DNA of 64,000 bases, from assembly GCF_018860525.1 (NCBI RefSeq), contig NZ_JAHKPM010000039.1:62001-126000 (forward strand). The letters are read 5' to 3'. Numbering within the stretch: position 1 is the first letter of the stretch; the number at the start of each line of letters is the position of its first letter. Below the pieces are notes generated by a model. The model did no database searches. It worked only from the letters and a program-made list of their open reading frames with translations, and was not told where the DNA came from. The translations under genes and the position numbers were made by a program. The stretch is from Vibrio hepatarius (lineage in GTDB: Bacteria > Pseudomonadota > Gammaproteobacteria > Enterobacterales > Vibrionaceae). Shown here piece after piece: positions 20,890-31,093 of the stretch.

Positions 20890-21198
20890 ATGAGTAATCA
20901 AGCAGTTGAAGTTGAAATTTTAGGCAAGTTAACTCGGGTGAATTGCCCTACAGGGCAGGAAGAGTCGTTATGCAACGCGGCTAAGCAACTTGACGAACGT
21001 CTAAAAGATATGGCCTCTAAAACAAAAATCACTAACGAAATGCAATTACTTACTTTTGTGGCACTGAACGTCTGTCATGAATTGGAAAGCCGTGATACAT
21101 TAGAAGTAGAGCAGAAAAAATCGTTAACCAACAAATTGGAACAATTGACGGCATCACTAACTACTGCGCTCAATCAAGTAAAGTTAGAGCAGCAATAA
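20890..21198 (+). CDS. zapA: Cell division protein ZapA
   Basis: FtsZ-binding protein that bundles protofilaments and stabilises the Z-ring. MSNQAVEVEILGKLTRVNCPTGQE-like N-terminus, globular domain to ~residue 70 and a C-terminal coiled coil (VEQKKSLTNKLEQL) are typical. I use the ATG at 20890, giving 102 residues; the longer frame from 20806 is not conserved in kind. It is divergent from ygfB and immediately upstream of the 6S RNA gene. Confidence 0.93.
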   Translation: MSNQAVEVEILGKLTRVNCPTGQEESLCNAAKQLDERLKDMASKTKITNEMQLLTFVALNVCHELESRDTLEVEQKKSLTNKLEQLTASLTTALNQVKLEQQ

Positions 21199-21219
21199 GT
21201 TTTAAAGCCTGAGACAAGA

Positions 21220-21402
21220 ATTTACCCTGGAGTGTTCGTGAGGGGATTAAGTCCCTGAGCCGATAAGCAATAATTAAGGGTTGGTACTTGATAGCTATTG
21301 AGCAAGCTCGGCTTGAACCGAGAAGCCTACGGTTGTCATTGCTGATCCGCCTTGAGCCAGCTGGTTCAAGGGTCAAAATCTCCAACGGCACTCTGGGGTA
21401 CC
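21220..21402 (+). ncRNA. ssrS: 6S RNA (ssrS)
   Basis: Regulatory RNA that mimics an open promoter and sequesters sigma-70 RNA polymerase in stationary phase. The closing stem pairs TTTACCCTGGAGTG at the 5' end with CACTCTGGGGTA at the 3' end. GTCCCTGAGCCGATAAG (from ~21252), GAGAAGCCTACGGTT and CCTTGAGCCAGCTGGTTCAAGGG match the conserved 6S core I recall from Vibrio. It lies between zapA and ygfA, the universal position in gammaproteobacteria. Ends are approximate to within a few bases. Confidence 0.93.
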
Positions 21403-21430
21403 CTACACATATCCCACCAGTGGTATTCTT

Positions 21431-22018
21431 ATGACACACTCTCGGCAATATTACCGCCAGTTGATCCGTACTCAACGTAATCAGCTCAGCCAAGAAGCTC
21501 AACAGCAAGCGGCCAAATCACTGGCAAAACACTTTTTAAGCTTACCCGAGATAAATCGAGCACAGCATATTGCCCTTTACCTACCTGCTGATGGAGAAGT
21601 AGACACCTCGTTAATAATTAATAAGTTAAGTCTTATCGGAAAAAGTATTTACCTACCCGTCATTCATCCATTCTCTGCTGGTCATCTTTTATTCCTTAGC
21701 TACGACTCAAGCACCACCATGGTCTGCAATCGCTATAAGATACTTGAGCCAAAGCTTATGAAAGATGACATCATACCTGTCAATCAACTAGATATTATTT
21801 GCACACCATTAGTGGCTTTTGATAAACAAGGACATCGCCTTGGTATGGGCGGCGGTTATTACGATCGTACTTTAGCACCTTGGTTTCACTATAATTCTGG
21901 GCCAAAACCTATCGGACTAGCCCATTCGTGCCAGGAAGTTGAACAACTTCCCATCGAATCTTGGGATGTCCCCTTACCGAAAATCGTCACCCAAAAACAA
22001 ATCTGGGATTGGGAATAG
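21431..22018 (+). CDS. ygfA: 5-formyltetrahydrofolate cyclo-ligase
   Basis: ATP-dependent enzyme converting 5-formyl-THF to 5,10-methenyl-THF, recycling an inhibitory folate; in E. coli it affects persister formation. N-terminal RQLIRTQRNQLS and C-terminal RLGMGGGYYDRTLA (phosphate/ATP loop) are diagnostic. Length 195 residues. It is directly downstream of 6S RNA and probably partly cotranscribed with it, as in E. coli. Confidence 0.94.
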   Translation: MTHSRQYYRQLIRTQRNQLSQEAQQQAAKSLAKHFLSLPEINRAQHIALYLPADGEVDTSLIINKLSLIGKSIYLPVIHPFSAGHLLFLSYDSSTTMVCNRYKILEPKLMKDDIIPVNQLDIICTPLVAFDKQGHRLGMGGGYYDRTLAPWFHYNSGPKPIGLAHSCQEVEQLPIESWDVPLPKIVTQKQIWDWE

Positions 22019-22082
22019 TCCTTAATTGATTATATAATCCCACCCTCAAAGGTATACTTTCAACCCAGTTTAGGAGACGGGC

Positions 22083-22739
22083 ATGACGCAAGATGAAATG
22101 AAAAAGGAAGCCGGTTGGGCTGCACTTGAATACGTAGAAAAAGGCAGTATTGTAGGTGTTGGTACTGGCTCAACAGTTAATCACTTCATCGATGCGCTGG
22201 GTAGCATAAAAGATGATATCAAAGGCGCGGTATCCAGCTCTGAGGTCTCTACAGACAAGTTAAAAGCATTAGGAATTGAAATTTTCGACTGCAATGATGT
22301 TGCTTGTTTGGACATCTATGTAGACGGGGCTGATGAAATTAATCCAGCACGTGAAATGATCAAAGGTGGTGGAGCCGCCCTAACTAGAGAAAAGATTGTT
22401 GCTGCCATATCGGATAAATTTATCTGCATTGTTGATGGAACCAAAGCGGTCGATGTTCTGGGAGAGTTTCCATTGCCAGTAGAAGTTATCCCGATGGCCC
22501 GTTCCTATGTCGCTCGTGAGTTAGTAAAACTCGGCGGTGATCCTGTCTACCGCAATGGCGTGGTGACAGATAATGGCAACGTTATTTTAGACGTTCACGG
22601 CCTTAGTCTCACCAACCCAAAACAGTTTGAAGATAATGTCAACGCTATAACCGGAGTCGTCACCGTGGGCTTATTTGCACACCGAGGGGCAGATGTTGTG
22701 ATCACAGGTACCCCACAAGGGGCAAAAATCGAAAGTTAG
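22083..22739 (+). CDS. rpiA: Ribose-5-phosphate isomerase A
   Basis: Interconverts ribose 5-phosphate and ribulose 5-phosphate in the pentose phosphate pathway. [12 protein letters not shown] (phosphate loop), [23 protein letters not shown] (catalytic Asp) and [11 protein letters not shown] are all present. Length 218 residues as expected. It is preceded by GGAGACGGGC and followed by a strong terminator, so it is monocistronic. Confidence 0.97.
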   Translation: MTQDEMKKEAGWAALEYVEKGSIVGVGTGSTVNHFIDALGSIKDDIKGAVSSSEVSTDKLKALGIEIFDCNDVACLDIYVDGADEINPAREMIKGGGAALTREKIVAAISDKFICIVDGTKAVDVLGEFPLPVEVIPMARSYVARELVKLGGDPVYRNGVVTDNGNVILDVHGLSLTNPKQFEDNVNAITGVVTVGLFAHRGADVVITGTPQGAKIES

Positions 22740-22768
22740 TTTTCGCATTTTTTAGACATTTCATTAAA

Positions 22769-22795
22769 AACAGCACCGATAGGCGCTGTTTTTTT
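22769..22795 (+). terminator. rpiA intrinsic terminator
   Basis: AACAGC (22769-22774) and GCTGTT (22785-22790) with partly paired CC/GG inside form the stem, followed by a run of seven T (22789-22795). Confidence 0.85.
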
Positions 22796-22993
22796 ATCTA
22801 TCTTATTAAAAATTATTCCATATTCTTTTATTTTCTTACCAAAATGTGTATTTTTTTGTTAATTTAATGAACAGAACACACATGACGAAAACGTTTGCGT
22901 CAGCAAAAGAACTCACGTAATGTTAGCTTTAATACCGTTATATAGCTTGTGCACTACTTAAGCCCCAAATTTAGATTTTTAAGGACGAACAAC

Positions 22994-24223
22994 ATGGCCA
23001 AAGTTTCACTGGAAAAAGATAAGATTAAGATTCTACTTCTGGAAGGACTTCACCCTTCTTCAGTCGAAGTATTACAGGCTGCTGGCTACACTAATATCGA
23101 GTATCACAAAGGTTCCTTGTCTGAAGAAGCGCTCCTTGAAGCGGTAAAGGATGCTCATTTTATTGGTATCCGATCTCGCACTCATTTATCTCAAACCGTC
23201 ATTAGTGCAGCCGAAAAACTCGTGGCCATAGGCTGTTTTTGTATCGGAACAAACCAAGTTGATCTCAGCGCCGCTGCAGCTCGAGGCATTCCCGTGTTTA
23301 ATGCGCCCTTTTCCAACACTCGCAGTGTTGCTGAATTAGTGCTTGGACAAATATTACTTCTACTGCGAGGCATCCCAGAGAAAAATGCCCTAGCTCACCG
23401 CGGAGTATGGAAAAAAAGTGCTGAAAATTCATACGAAGCGCGAGGAAAAAGACTCGGGATCATTGGCTATGGCCATATTGGTACTCAACTTGGAATCATT
23501 GCCGAAAACCTTGGAATGCGAGTTTATTTTTATGACATTGAGAATAAACTATCATTGGGTAACGCCACTCAAGTACGCACAATGGCTGAATTACTTAATA
23601 AATGTGACATCATTTCTCTGCATGTTCCAGAAACTGCAGAAACTAAAAATATGATGGGAGCCGAGCAATTTAAGTGTATGAATCCTGGCGCGATTTTCAT
23701 CAACGCTGCACGTGGCACAGTGGTTGATATACCAGCTCTATGTGCTGCGATGGAATCAGGCCATTTGTCTGGTGCTGCCATTGATGTATTTCCAACTGAA
23801 CCTAAAACCAACGTCGATCCTTTTGAATCTCCACTGCAAAAATTTGATAATGTTATTTTAACTCCGCATGTGGGTGGATCAACACAAGAAGCACAGGAAA
23901 ATATCGGCGTTGAAGTGGCAGGAAAACTTGCCAAATATTCAGATAACGGTTCAACACTATCAAGCGTTAACTTCCCTGAAGTATCCTTGCCAGAACACCG
24001 TGATTGTTCTCGTTTATTACACATCCATAAAAACCGCCCTGGAATTTTGACCCAAATAAACACGATTTTCGCCGAAGAAGGGATCAATATTGCAGGTCAA
24101 TATTTGCAAACCCATGCAGAAATCGGATACGTAGTTATCGATGTCGAAAGCAACCGCTCTGAAGAGGCACTGAAAAAACTCAAAGGTATCGAAGGCACCC
24201 TTCGAGCTCGTATTCTGCATTAA
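22994..24223 (+). CDS. serA: D-3-phosphoglycerate dehydrogenase
   Basis: First enzyme of serine biosynthesis; oxidises 3-phosphoglycerate with NAD and is normally feedback-inhibited by serine. Substrate domain at the N-terminus, NAD-binding motif LGIIGYGHIGTQLG, catalytic region with INAARGTVVDI and TPHVGGSTQEAQENIG, and a C-terminal ACT domain (~335-409) with LHIHKNRPGILTQIN are visible. I use the ATG at 22994 (MAKVSLEKDK), preceded by AAGGACGAA, giving 409 residues (E. coli 410). It follows rpiA as in enterics. Confidence 0.96.
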   Translation: MAKVSLEKDKIKILLLEGLHPSSVEVLQAAGYTNIEYHKGSLSEEALLEAVKDAHFIGIRSRTHLSQTVISAAEKLVAIGCFCIGTNQVDLSAAAARGIPVFNAPFSNTRSVAELVLGQILLLLRGIPEKNALAHRGVWKKSAENSYEARGKRLGIIGYGHIGTQLGIIAENLGMRVYFYDIENKLSLGNATQVRTMAELLNKCDIISLHVPETAETKNMMGAEQFKCMNPGAIFINAARGTVVDIPALCAAMESGHLSGAAIDVFPTEPKTNVDPFESPLQKFDNVILTPHVGGSTQEAQENIGVEVAGKLAKYSDNGSTLSSVNFPEVSLPEHRDCSRLLHIHKNRPGILTQINTIFAEEGINIAGQYLQTHAEIGYVVIDVESNRSEEALKKLKGIEGTLRARILH

Positions 24224-24233
24224 TCTCTATTTC

Positions 24234-24260
24234 GCTGCCGCTTACCTAAGCGGCAGCTTT
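24234..24260 (+). terminator. serA intrinsic terminator
   Basis: GCTGCCGCTT (24234-24243) and AAGCGGCAGC (24248-24257) form a perfect 10-bp stem with a 4-base loop, followed by TTTATTA. Confidence 0.85.
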
Positions 24261-24371
24261 ATTATCCACCCTCATTAATTTCCCCTAGCAAGCTCAAAAA
24301 TTACGCTTTACTGCATCCAGATCCAAGTTCTCCTGATTAGATCACTCTATTTCATCAATATTTAACACTTA

Positions 24372-24387
24372 TGTAGTATTTATCACA
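24372..24387. promoter_or_regulatory. Candidate CRP site upstream of glpT
   Basis: TGTAG-N6-TCACA matches the CRP consensus TGTGA-N6-TCACA at nine of ten positions, about 105 bases before the glpT start. CRP activation of glpTQ is established in E. coli; its use here is inference. Confidence 0.5.
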
Positions 24388-24417
24388 GAAATCACTTTTA
24401 TTATTCATACAATGCCG

Positions 24418-24452
24418 AATTCTTTCGAACGAAATCATTTTTGCTCGTTCCA
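24418..24452. promoter_or_regulatory. Possible GlpR-type operator upstream of glpT
   Basis: TTTCGAACGAAAT is an inverted TTCG/CGAA element, followed by a second half-site-like CTCGTTC, 40-75 bases before the glpT ATG. It resembles GlpR repressor half-sites (TTCG/CGAA) as I remember them, but the spacing is not canonical. Confidence 0.3.
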
Positions 24453-24492
24453 TTTTCATTTATAACCATCGCACAATACAAAATGAGGTCCT

Positions 24493-25851
24493 ATGTTTGG
24501 AATCTTCAAACCTAAGCCGCATATCGACAGACTCTTTTCAGGTCAGATAGATAGCACTTATTCACGCTTACGTTGGCAACTTTTTATCGGCATTTTTGTT
24601 GGCTATGCTGGCTACTATCTGGTACGCAAGAATTTTAGTCTTGCTATGCCCTACCTAATCGAGCAGGGTTATAGTCGAGGAGATTTAGGTGTCGCCTTAG
24701 CAGCTGTTTCAATTGCCTATGGACTATCAAAGTTTTTAATGGGCAGTGTGTCAGATAGATCAAATCCACGATATTTCCTAAGTGGTGGACTTTTGATGTC
24801 TGCGCTGGTGATGTTTTGCTTTGGCTTTATGCCATGGGCAACAGGCAGTATTACCGCCATGTTTATTCTTCTGTTTCTTAACGGCTGGTTTCAAGGTATG
24901 GGCTGGCCTGCCTGCGGACGAACCATGGTTCACTGGTGGTCTCGTAAGGAACGCGGCGAGATAGTATCGGTGTGGAACGTGGCACACAACGTAGGTGGCG
25001 GTCTCATTGGGCCTATGTTCTTACTTGGACTTTGGGCATTCAATGATGATTGGAGAAGCGCGTTTTATATCCCTGCGTTTTTTGCGACATTGGTAGCTGT
25101 TTTTATTTGGCTGACAGTTCGAGATACACCTCAATCTTGTGGACTCCCTCCAATCGAAGAATATAAAGACGATTACCCTGACGACTACGACAAGTCACAC
25201 GAAAAAGAAATGACCGCCAAAGAAATCTTCTTTAAGTATGTTTTCTCAAACAAACTGCTGTGGTCTATCGCGATTGCTAACGCCTTTGTCTATTTAATTC
25301 GCTACGGCGTATTGGACTGGGCACCAGTGTACTTAAAAGAAGCTAAAGAGTTTACCGTTGATAAATCATCATGGGCCTACTTCCTTTACGAATGGGCCGG
25401 TATTCCGGGAACTCTATTGTGTGGCTGGATATCCGATAAGCTCTTTAAAGGTCGCCGCGCTCCAGCAGGCATTTTATTTATGGTCTTGGTCACTGTCGCG
25501 GTACTCGTGTATTGGTTTAACCCTGCCGGAAATCCAGCAATAGATATGGCTGCCTTAGTCGCCATTGGCTTCCTAATCTATGGCCCTGTGATGCTAATCG
25601 GACTTTATGCTCTTGAACTCGCACCGAAAAAAGCTGCAGGAACAGCCGCAGGTCTTACAGGTTTATTTGGCTACTTAGGAGGTGCTGTCGCCGCAAATGC
25701 TGTGTTAGGCTACACCGTCGATCATTTTGGTTGGGATGGTGGCTTTATCATCTTGGTCGGCTCATGTATCACATCCATAGTGTGCCTCATTTACGCCTTC
25801 TTAGGTGAAAAGGCGCACCATGAACAAAAACAAAAAGCCGCGCTTGCTTAA
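24493..25851 (+). CDS. glpT: Glycerol-3-phosphate:phosphate antiporter GlpT
   Basis: Inner-membrane MFS antiporter importing glycerol 3-phosphate in exchange for phosphate; also a known fosfomycin entry route. The N-terminus ([18 protein letters not shown]) and [13 protein letters not shown], with the phosphate-binding arginine, are conserved, and twelve hydrophobic helices can be followed. Length 452 residues equals E. coli GlpT. It precedes glpQ, with a hairpin between them. Confidence 0.95.
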   Translation: MFGIFKPKPHIDRLFSGQIDSTYSRLRWQLFIGIFVGYAGYYLVRKNFSLAMPYLIEQGYSRGDLGVALAAVSIAYGLSKFLMGSVSDRSNPRYFLSGGLLMSALVMFCFGFMPWATGSITAMFILLFLNGWFQGMGWPACGRTMVHWWSRKERGEIVSVWNVAHNVGGGLIGPMFLLGLWAFNDDWRSAFYIPAFFATLVAVFIWLTVRDTPQSCGLPPIEEYKDDYPDDYDKSHEKEMTAKEIFFKYVFSNKLLWSIAIANAFVYLIRYGVLDWAPVYLKEAKEFTVDKSSWAYFLYEWAGIPGTLLCGWISDKLFKGRRAPAGILFMVLVTVAVLVYWFNPAGNPAIDMAALVAIGFLIYGPVMLIGLYALELAPKKAAGTAAGLTGLFGYLGGAVAANAVLGYTVDHFGWDGGFIILVGSCITSIVCLIYAFLGEKAHHEQKQKAALA

Positions 25852-25860
25852 ATCACGATG

Positions 25861-25887
25861 AAAGGCAGCTTAGCTGCCTTTGTTTTT
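25861..25887 (+). terminator. Hairpin with T-run between glpT and glpQ
   Basis: AAAGGCAGC (25861-25869) and GCTGCCTTT (25873-25881) form a perfect 9-bp stem with a 3-base loop, followed by G and five T. It should terminate part of the transcripts, giving less glpQ than glpT mRNA. Confidence 0.75.
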
Positions 25888-25903
25888 ATCAAGGACAACA
25901 ACA

Positions 25904-26959
25904 ATGAAAACTTTTTCTCTTACAACAACCTTTTTAGCGCTAAGCTTATCCGCTGGCGCTATCGCCAAGCCTCTTGTTATTGCCCACCGTGGCGCTTCTG
26001 GTTACTTACCAGAGCACACGCTAGAAGCTAAAGCTTTGGCCTATGCGATGAAACCTGACTATATAGAACAAGACGTCGTCATGACCAAAGACGATCAACT
26101 GGTTGTGCTGCATGATCATTATCTAGACAGAGTGACAGACGTGGCAGAGCGCTTCCCAGACAGAGCCCGCAAAGATGGTCGTTACTACGCGATTGACTTT
26201 ACCTTGGCAGAGATCAAAACGCTTAAAGTCACTGAAGGGTTTAAGCTCGATGACAAAGGCGACAAAGTAGCAGGCTACCCGACACGTTTCCCAATGTGGA
26301 AGTCAGACTTTAGCGTACCAACTCTTGCAGAAGAAATTGAGCTTATTCAAGGGCTAAATAAAACGCTTGGCTACGATATTGGTATCTATCCAGAAATCAA
26401 AGCGCCTTGGTTCCACCGCCATGAAGGTAAAGACATCTCCTCAGCAGTCCTTAAAGTGCTTAAGCAATATGGTTATGACACTCAAGATGACAAAATCTAT
26501 CTGCAATGTTTTGACGCTAACGAGCTAAAACGTATCAATGATGAACTGATGCCAAAAATGGGCATAGATCTCAAACTGGTTCAATTGATTGCTCACACAG
26601 ATTGGAATGAAACCATGGTTTATCAGGGCGATAAAGCAACGCCTTACAGCTACGACTGGATGTTTAAACCCGGCGCAATGAAAGAAGTTGCCAAATACGC
26701 GGAAGGCATTGGCCCATGGAAACCTATGTTAGTCGATGATAAATCCACTAAGAATAACATCATCATCAAACCACTGATGAAAGAAGCGAAAGACGCTGGA
26801 TTAGATGTTCATCCCTATACTTTCCGCGCCGATCCTGGTCGCATCCCCGCTTACACAGATAGCTTTGAAGGCATGATGGATATTTTCTACAATCAAGTAA
26901 AAGTCGATGGTTTATTCACTGACTTCCCAGATAAAGCGGTGAGCTTTTTAAACCAATAA
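25904..26959 (+). CDS. glpQ: Periplasmic glycerophosphodiester phosphodiesterase GlpQ
   Basis: Hydrolyses glycerophosphodiesters in the periplasm to glycerol 3-phosphate, which GlpT then imports. A signal peptide (residues 1-21, ending SLSAGAIA) is followed directly by the GDPD motif VIAHRGASGYLPEHT with catalytic His/Arg; LHDHYLDRVTD carries the second catalytic His and metal ligands. I use the ATG at 25904 (MKTFSLTTTF), with AAGGA eight bases upstream; this gives 351 residues. Confidence 0.95.
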   Translation: MKTFSLTTTFLALSLSAGAIAKPLVIAHRGASGYLPEHTLEAKALAYAMKPDYIEQDVVMTKDDQLVVLHDHYLDRVTDVAERFPDRARKDGRYYAIDFTLAEIKTLKVTEGFKLDDKGDKVAGYPTRFPMWKSDFSVPTLAEEIELIQGLNKTLGYDIGIYPEIKAPWFHRHEGKDISSAVLKVLKQYGYDTQDDKIYLQCFDANELKRINDELMPKMGIDLKLVQLIAHTDWNETMVYQGDKATPYSYDWMFKPGAMKEVAKYAEGIGPWKPMLVDDKSTKNNIIIKPLMKEAKDAGLDVHPYTFRADPGRIPAYTDSFEGMMDIFYNQVKVDGLFTDFPDKAVSFLNQ

Positions 26960-27116
26960 TCTTTCTTTAGCTAACCAATCAGCGCCTGCGACACTTATCT
27001 TTATTCGGTTCAAGGGTGTTTGGTTGGTTTATAAAATATACAAAGCTTATATTGAGCAATGACACATTAATAAAGGGAGCGATAAACAAAGCAATATAAT
27101 CAAGCACTTCTAAGGT

Positions 27117-28082
27117 TTAGTGTTTCAATAAAGTGATGTCTTTCTCCAATTTTATTAAACTCATACTACCTAGAGGAAAGTTAATTTTAACTATAAAAGA
27201 TAGAAAAAAATCAGAGCCAAGCAATCCATCCATTTTAAATCGTTTGTCAATAGGGTAGAGGATAGAATCAGATTTGAAATTAGCGACATTCCCAACATTG
27301 AAACTATTGACACCTCCAATATTGAAATCATAGAATATTTTTTTACAATCAATTTTTGGTCCTAAATCAAAATCACAATGCTCTATTTTTTCTTTGGGGT
27401 CTACTTTACTAGAGACAAATATAGATTCTGAAGCTCCTGTATCCAATGACATCAAGTAATTTTTATACTTAGATTTTAAGGATATAGTAATACCTTCCTC
27501 TTCATCTTCACCTTCCTCTTCATCTTCATCTTCATCTTCATCTTTGAATGGAAATAAAAATAAGTCATCAATTTCAAATTTATTTTTATAGTCTTCTACA
27601 ATAAGATTTTTACCAATATAGTCAATTGTTATTAACTTATCTTTAAACAGACCTCTCCCTATAACAACTTCATGCAACTTCTCATTTTCTGCTTCCGACC
27701 CGATAGAAACATCCCAAGGTTGAAAATCAACGCCATTTATATTCTCAAAAGACATACAATCAATGGACATATTTGGTATATAAAACAACATATTATTGTT
27801 AATTTCACCGTTGATATTGATTGTTTTTTCTACATCACCTGTGTATTTCAGTTGAGGAAAATATTTTATATCTTTCTTAGGTATATGAATAGAGTAGGAT
27901 GAGCCTAAATCAAACAATGCCTTATATTCTCTTTTATCTATAATTAGAGTCAAATAAGGAATATTAAACTTGTCCAGCTTTAATGGGATTTCAATCTTGT
28001 TGCAAATTTCAGAAGAAAGTGCAGTACTAATAATACTAAAGAAAAGCACTATAAGAAAAAAAACATTACCGAAAATTAACAT
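27117..28082 (-). CDS. Exported retropepsin/pepsin-like protein, hypothetical
   Basis: Unrecognised at gene level. The N-terminus is a signal peptide or membrane anchor (residues ~1-24, hydrophobic, ending STALSS). Two aspartic-protease-like lobes can be seen: the first has FDLGSSYSIHI around residue 56, where a catalytic enzyme would have D-T-G-S, and the second has SLDTGASESIFVSS around residue 218. Between them is an acidic low-complexity tract of Asp/Glu from a GA-rich repeat near 27500-27545. Base composition is strikingly AT-rich against glpQ and ilvH, so it is probably acquired. The D-x-G pair suggests an aspartic protease fold; activity is unproven given D-L-G in lobe one. Confidence 0.65.
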   Translation of the reverse strand: MLIFGNVFFLIVLFFSIISTALSSEICNKIEIPLKLDKFNIPYLTLIIDKREYKALFDLGSSYSIHIPKKDIKYFPQLKYTGDVEKTININGEINNNMLFYIPNMSIDCMSFENINGVDFQPWDVSIGSEAENEKLHEVVIGRGLFKDKLITIDYIGKNLIVEDYKNKFEIDDLFLFPFKDEDEDEDEEEGEDEEEGITISLKSKYKNYLMSLDTGASESIFVSSKVDPKEKIEHCDFDLGPKIDCKKIFYDFNIGGVNSFNVGNVANFKSDSILYPIDKRFKMDGLLGSDFFLSFIVKINFPLGSMSLIKLEKDITLLKH

Positions 28083-28351
28083 CTTAGATTTGTTATTACT
28101 TGAAAAATAGATTTGATCTTATAACGAAACAATAAGTAAAAATGTATTATTTTTAAGAATATCATACAATATTATATATTCACATACATTTATATATCAA
28201 TCCAAAAAATAACGACAGATTTTATTAATGACATAGTTGAAAATAATTTATAATTCTCAAGAAAAATTAATATCATCCGAATTACTAGGTGGTTTTATCT
28301 ATCAAATACTCCATCCTAAAGAGATAAAGTTACTAATTATAATTTCCTAGT

Positions 28352-28390
28352 AAAAAGCACCTTAGCCACTATGGGAAGCTAAGGCGTTTT
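28352..28390 (-). terminator. ilvIH terminator
   Basis: CACCTTAGC (28358-28366) and GCTAAGGCG (28378-28386) pair with an 11-base loop. On the minus strand the stem is followed by C and five T. It sits just after ilvH. The ~270 bases to its left, up to the protease-like gene start, are very AT-rich with no gene seen. Confidence 0.8.
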
Positions 28391-28410
28391 ATCCAAGGCT
28401 TATATTTAAG

Positions 28411-28905
28411 TTATGCTTTAAGTGCTCTTTCACCGCGTGCAATACCCACCACACCACTTCTTGCAACTTCAATCACTTCCGTTACTTCTGAGATAGCTTG
28501 GATAAAAGCATCGAGCTTTTCACTGGTGCCCGCTAACTGAACCGTATATTGTGAAGCGGTGACATCAACAATCTGGCCACGGAAAATATCGGCGGTGCGT
28601 TTTACTTCTTCGCGTGCCAAGCCGCTGGCTTTTACTTTAACCATCATGAGCTCACGCTCAACATGCTCAAACTCAGTCACTTCTTGCACTTTTAGTACAT
28701 CAATCAGCTTGTTAAGCTGCTTCTGAATTTGCTCTAACTGCATATCATTAGATATAGTGGTGATGTTTAAACGTGATAAGGTTTCGTCATCAGTTGGCGA
28801 AACCGTCAAAGACTCAATGTTGTAGCCACGCTGTGAGAACAGACCCACTACCCGAGATAATGCGCCCGGTTGGTTTTCCATTAGCAATGAAATAATGTGT
28901 CTCAT
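28411..28905 (-). CDS. ilvH: Acetolactate synthase III small (regulatory) subunit
   Basis: Regulatory subunit that activates IlvI and confers valine feedback inhibition in branched-chain amino acid synthesis. The N-terminal ACT domain starts RHIISLLMENQPGALSRVVGLFSQRGYNIESL, split across positions ~2-34 and diagnostic; the C-terminal ACT-like domain ends near GVVGIARGERAL. Length 164 residues matches E. coli IlvH. One base separates its ATG from the ilvI stop. Confidence 0.97.
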   Translation of the reverse strand: MRHIISLLMENQPGALSRVVGLFSQRGYNIESLTVSPTDDETLSRLNITTISNDMQLEQIQKQLNKLIDVLKVQEVTEFEHVERELMMVKVKASGLAREEVKRTADIFRGQIVDVTASQYTVQLAGTSEKLDAFIQAISEVTEVIEVARSGVVGIARGERALKA

Positions 28906-28906
28906 C

Positions 28907-30631
28907 TTAAGTTCTCTCCGTCTTGCTTAACCACATCTTGTCCATACCCTCGCTTTTGATCTGCATTGGATATACATGCTCAGTCTCATCAACATTGATA
29001 TCAACAAATACCAGTTTGTCTTTCATATCTAATGCTTGTTTGAGTCCTGACTCGAGTTGATCTGGCGTCTCGATCCGGATCCCCTCATGTCCATAGGCTT
29101 TAGCAATGGCGACAAAATCAGGCACAGAGCTCATATACGAGTTCGAGTGTCTCCCTTGGTAAACAATATCCTGCCACTGCTTCACCATACCAAGAAATCG
29201 GTTATTGAGATTTATGATTTTGACGGGGATGTCATATTGCATTGCCGTCGATAGCTCCTGAATATTCATCTGAATACTGCCATCGCCAGTAACAACTACG
29301 ACTTCTTCTTCTGGTTTAGCAAACTTAACGCCTAAGCCTGCTGGAAAACCAAAGCCCATAGTGCCAAGTCCACCGGAGTTAATCCAACGACGTGATTTAT
29401 TAAACGGATAATAGAGCGCAGCGAACATTTGATGCTGTCCAACATCAGAAGCAACGTAAGCGTCTCCATTGGTCAGCTTGTAGAGCGTCTCAATCACTTG
29501 TTGCGGCTTGATACGCTCAGAGGACTTTTCATAAGACAGGCACTGACGATCACGCCACGTTTGGATATCGTCCCACCAGTTTTGTAAAGCCTGACTATCA
29601 TTGGTCGCGCCCTGATCTTCCAATAAAGATAACATGCTTGATAATACTTTTTCTGCCGATCCCACTATCGGCAGATCGGCCTTAACATTCTTAGAAACTG
29701 AAGACGGATCAATATCAATGTGCATGACTTTAGCATTAGGACAATACTTTTCTAGATTGTTAGTTGTTCTATCGTCAAATCGCACTCCAACGCCAAAAAT
29801 AAGATCGGCATTGTGCATCGCCATATTGGCTTCGTATAATCCGTGCATACCCAGCATACCAAGAGCATTTTTATGAGTACCCGGAAAAGCGCCAAGCCCC
29901 ATAAGAGTACTAACCACTGGGAGGCTTAACTGCTCAGATAACTTTAGAAGGTATTCGTCTGCTTGGGAAATAACCGCGCCGCCACCTACATATAAGACAG
30001 GTTTTTTAGCAGCAAGTAGCGCTTTAAGACCTTTTTTGATTTGTCCTTTATGCCCTGCAGTGGTCGGTTTATATGAACGCATAGACAAGCTGGCTGGGTA
30101 TTCATAAGGCAGTTTATTTTGTGGGCTTAAGACATCCTTTGGCAAGTCAATAACCACAGGGCCGGGACGACCGGTTGTGGCGATATAAAAAGCCTTTTTC
30201 ATGATTTCGGGAATATCTTGCGTTTGTTTTACTAAGAAGCTGTGTTTAACAATAGGTCTAGAAACACCAACAATATCACACTCTTGAAACGCATCATTAC
30301 CAATAAGGTTATTGGGTACATTACCTGAAATAACAATCATAGGAATGGAGTCCATGTAGGCCGTTGCAATCCCTGTTACCGTATTAGTTGCGCCCGGACC
30401 TGAGCACACCAGCACCACGCCAGCTTTGCCTGTAGCGCGCGTATAACCATCAGCCATGTGAGTCGCCGCTTGCTCATGGCGAACAAGGACATGTTTGATT
30501 TGCTCAGTCTTAGCATGCAAAGCATCATAAATATCTAAAACAGATCCACCAGGGTAACCAAAGATTTGTTCAACACCTTCCTCGATCAGAGACTGAACAA
30601 CCATCTCCGCACCGGACAACATTACTGCCAT
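28907..30631 (-). CDS. ilvI: Acetolactate synthase III large (catalytic) subunit
   Basis: Thiamine-diphosphate/FAD enzyme making 2-acetolactate from pyruvate, the first common step to valine, leucine and isoleucine. Begins [19 protein letters not shown] and has the catalytic Glu region [20 protein letters not shown], and the ThDP motif [25 protein letters not shown] start at the ATG at 30631 ([10 protein letters not shown]), preceded by GAGGAG, giving 574 residues as in E. coli; the 14-residue upstream extension is not conserved. Operon with ilvH. Confidence 0.96.
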   Translation of the reverse strand: MAVMLSGAEMVVQSLIEEGVEQIFGYPGGSVLDIYDALHAKTEQIKHVLVRHEQAATHMADGYTRATGKAGVVLVCSGPGATNTVTGIATAYMDSIPMIVISGNVPNNLIGNDAFQECDIVGVSRPIVKHSFLVKQTQDIPEIMKKAFYIATTGRPGPVVIDLPKDVLSPQNKLPYEYPASLSMRSYKPTTAGHKGQIKKGLKALLAAKKPVLYVGGGAVISQADEYLLKLSEQLSLPVVSTLMGLGAFPGTHKNALGMLGMHGLYEANMAMHNADLIFGVGVRFDDRTTNNLEKYCPNAKVMHIDIDPSSVSKNVKADLPIVGSAEKVLSSMLSLLEDQGATNDSQALQNWWDDIQTWRDRQCLSYEKSSERIKPQQVIETLYKLTNGDAYVASDVGQHQMFAALYYPFNKSRRWINSGGLGTMGFGFPAGLGVKFAKPEEEVVVVTGDGSIQMNIQELSTAMQYDIPVKIINLNNRFLGMVKQWQDIVYQGRHSNSYMSSVPDFVAIAKAYGHEGIRIETPDQLESGLKQALDMKDKLVFVDINVDETEHVYPMQIKSEGMDKMWLSKTERT

Positions 30632-31093
30632 ACTTATCTCCTCGCCAACTCTCCAATTGATAAGGTCAATCAATGGGGCTGGGTTTACATAGTCTAGGGC
30701 TTATTCGTAGCCTAATCGAAATACTTCCACTTTTTCGGCTATGCCTTGCTGTGATGTAACACAAAACAAGTTCGAGCAACAAATGTAACGTTTTCTTAAA
30801 CAATGATCTAATCAAATTTAGATCTCACTTTAAACAAGATGCTACAGATTGAGGTGTGGGCAGTGAATCAAGCTAATCAGTTATCAGTATTTAGATGGTC
30901 ATGTCAGACTATAAGTATATTTAGACAAAAATTTTATATTTTGTGTTTGAGTGAAACGTGTCCTTTAGTCTTGGATAAGCAGATTTTTGTGAAATAAATG
31001 GATTATTTACTCCACTGGAAAAGCGTTCACTTTATTCAACTAGGTCTCATGTTAGAGTATCTACAAGCGATAACTCACCACTAAGAATCAAGC
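30632..31093. other. Divergent promoter region between ilvI and the TPR gene
   Basis: About 460 bases with no ORF I can support. It must hold the promoters of ilvIH (leftward) and of the TPR/OGT-like gene (rightward). AT-rich tracts are present as expected for Lrp-type control, but I cannot point to individual Lrp sites. Confidence 0.5.

Noticed and set aside
23569..24087. 172-residue antisense ORF within serA
   Set aside because: It is a shadow of the strongly conserved serA frame with no ribosome binding site or recognisable domain.
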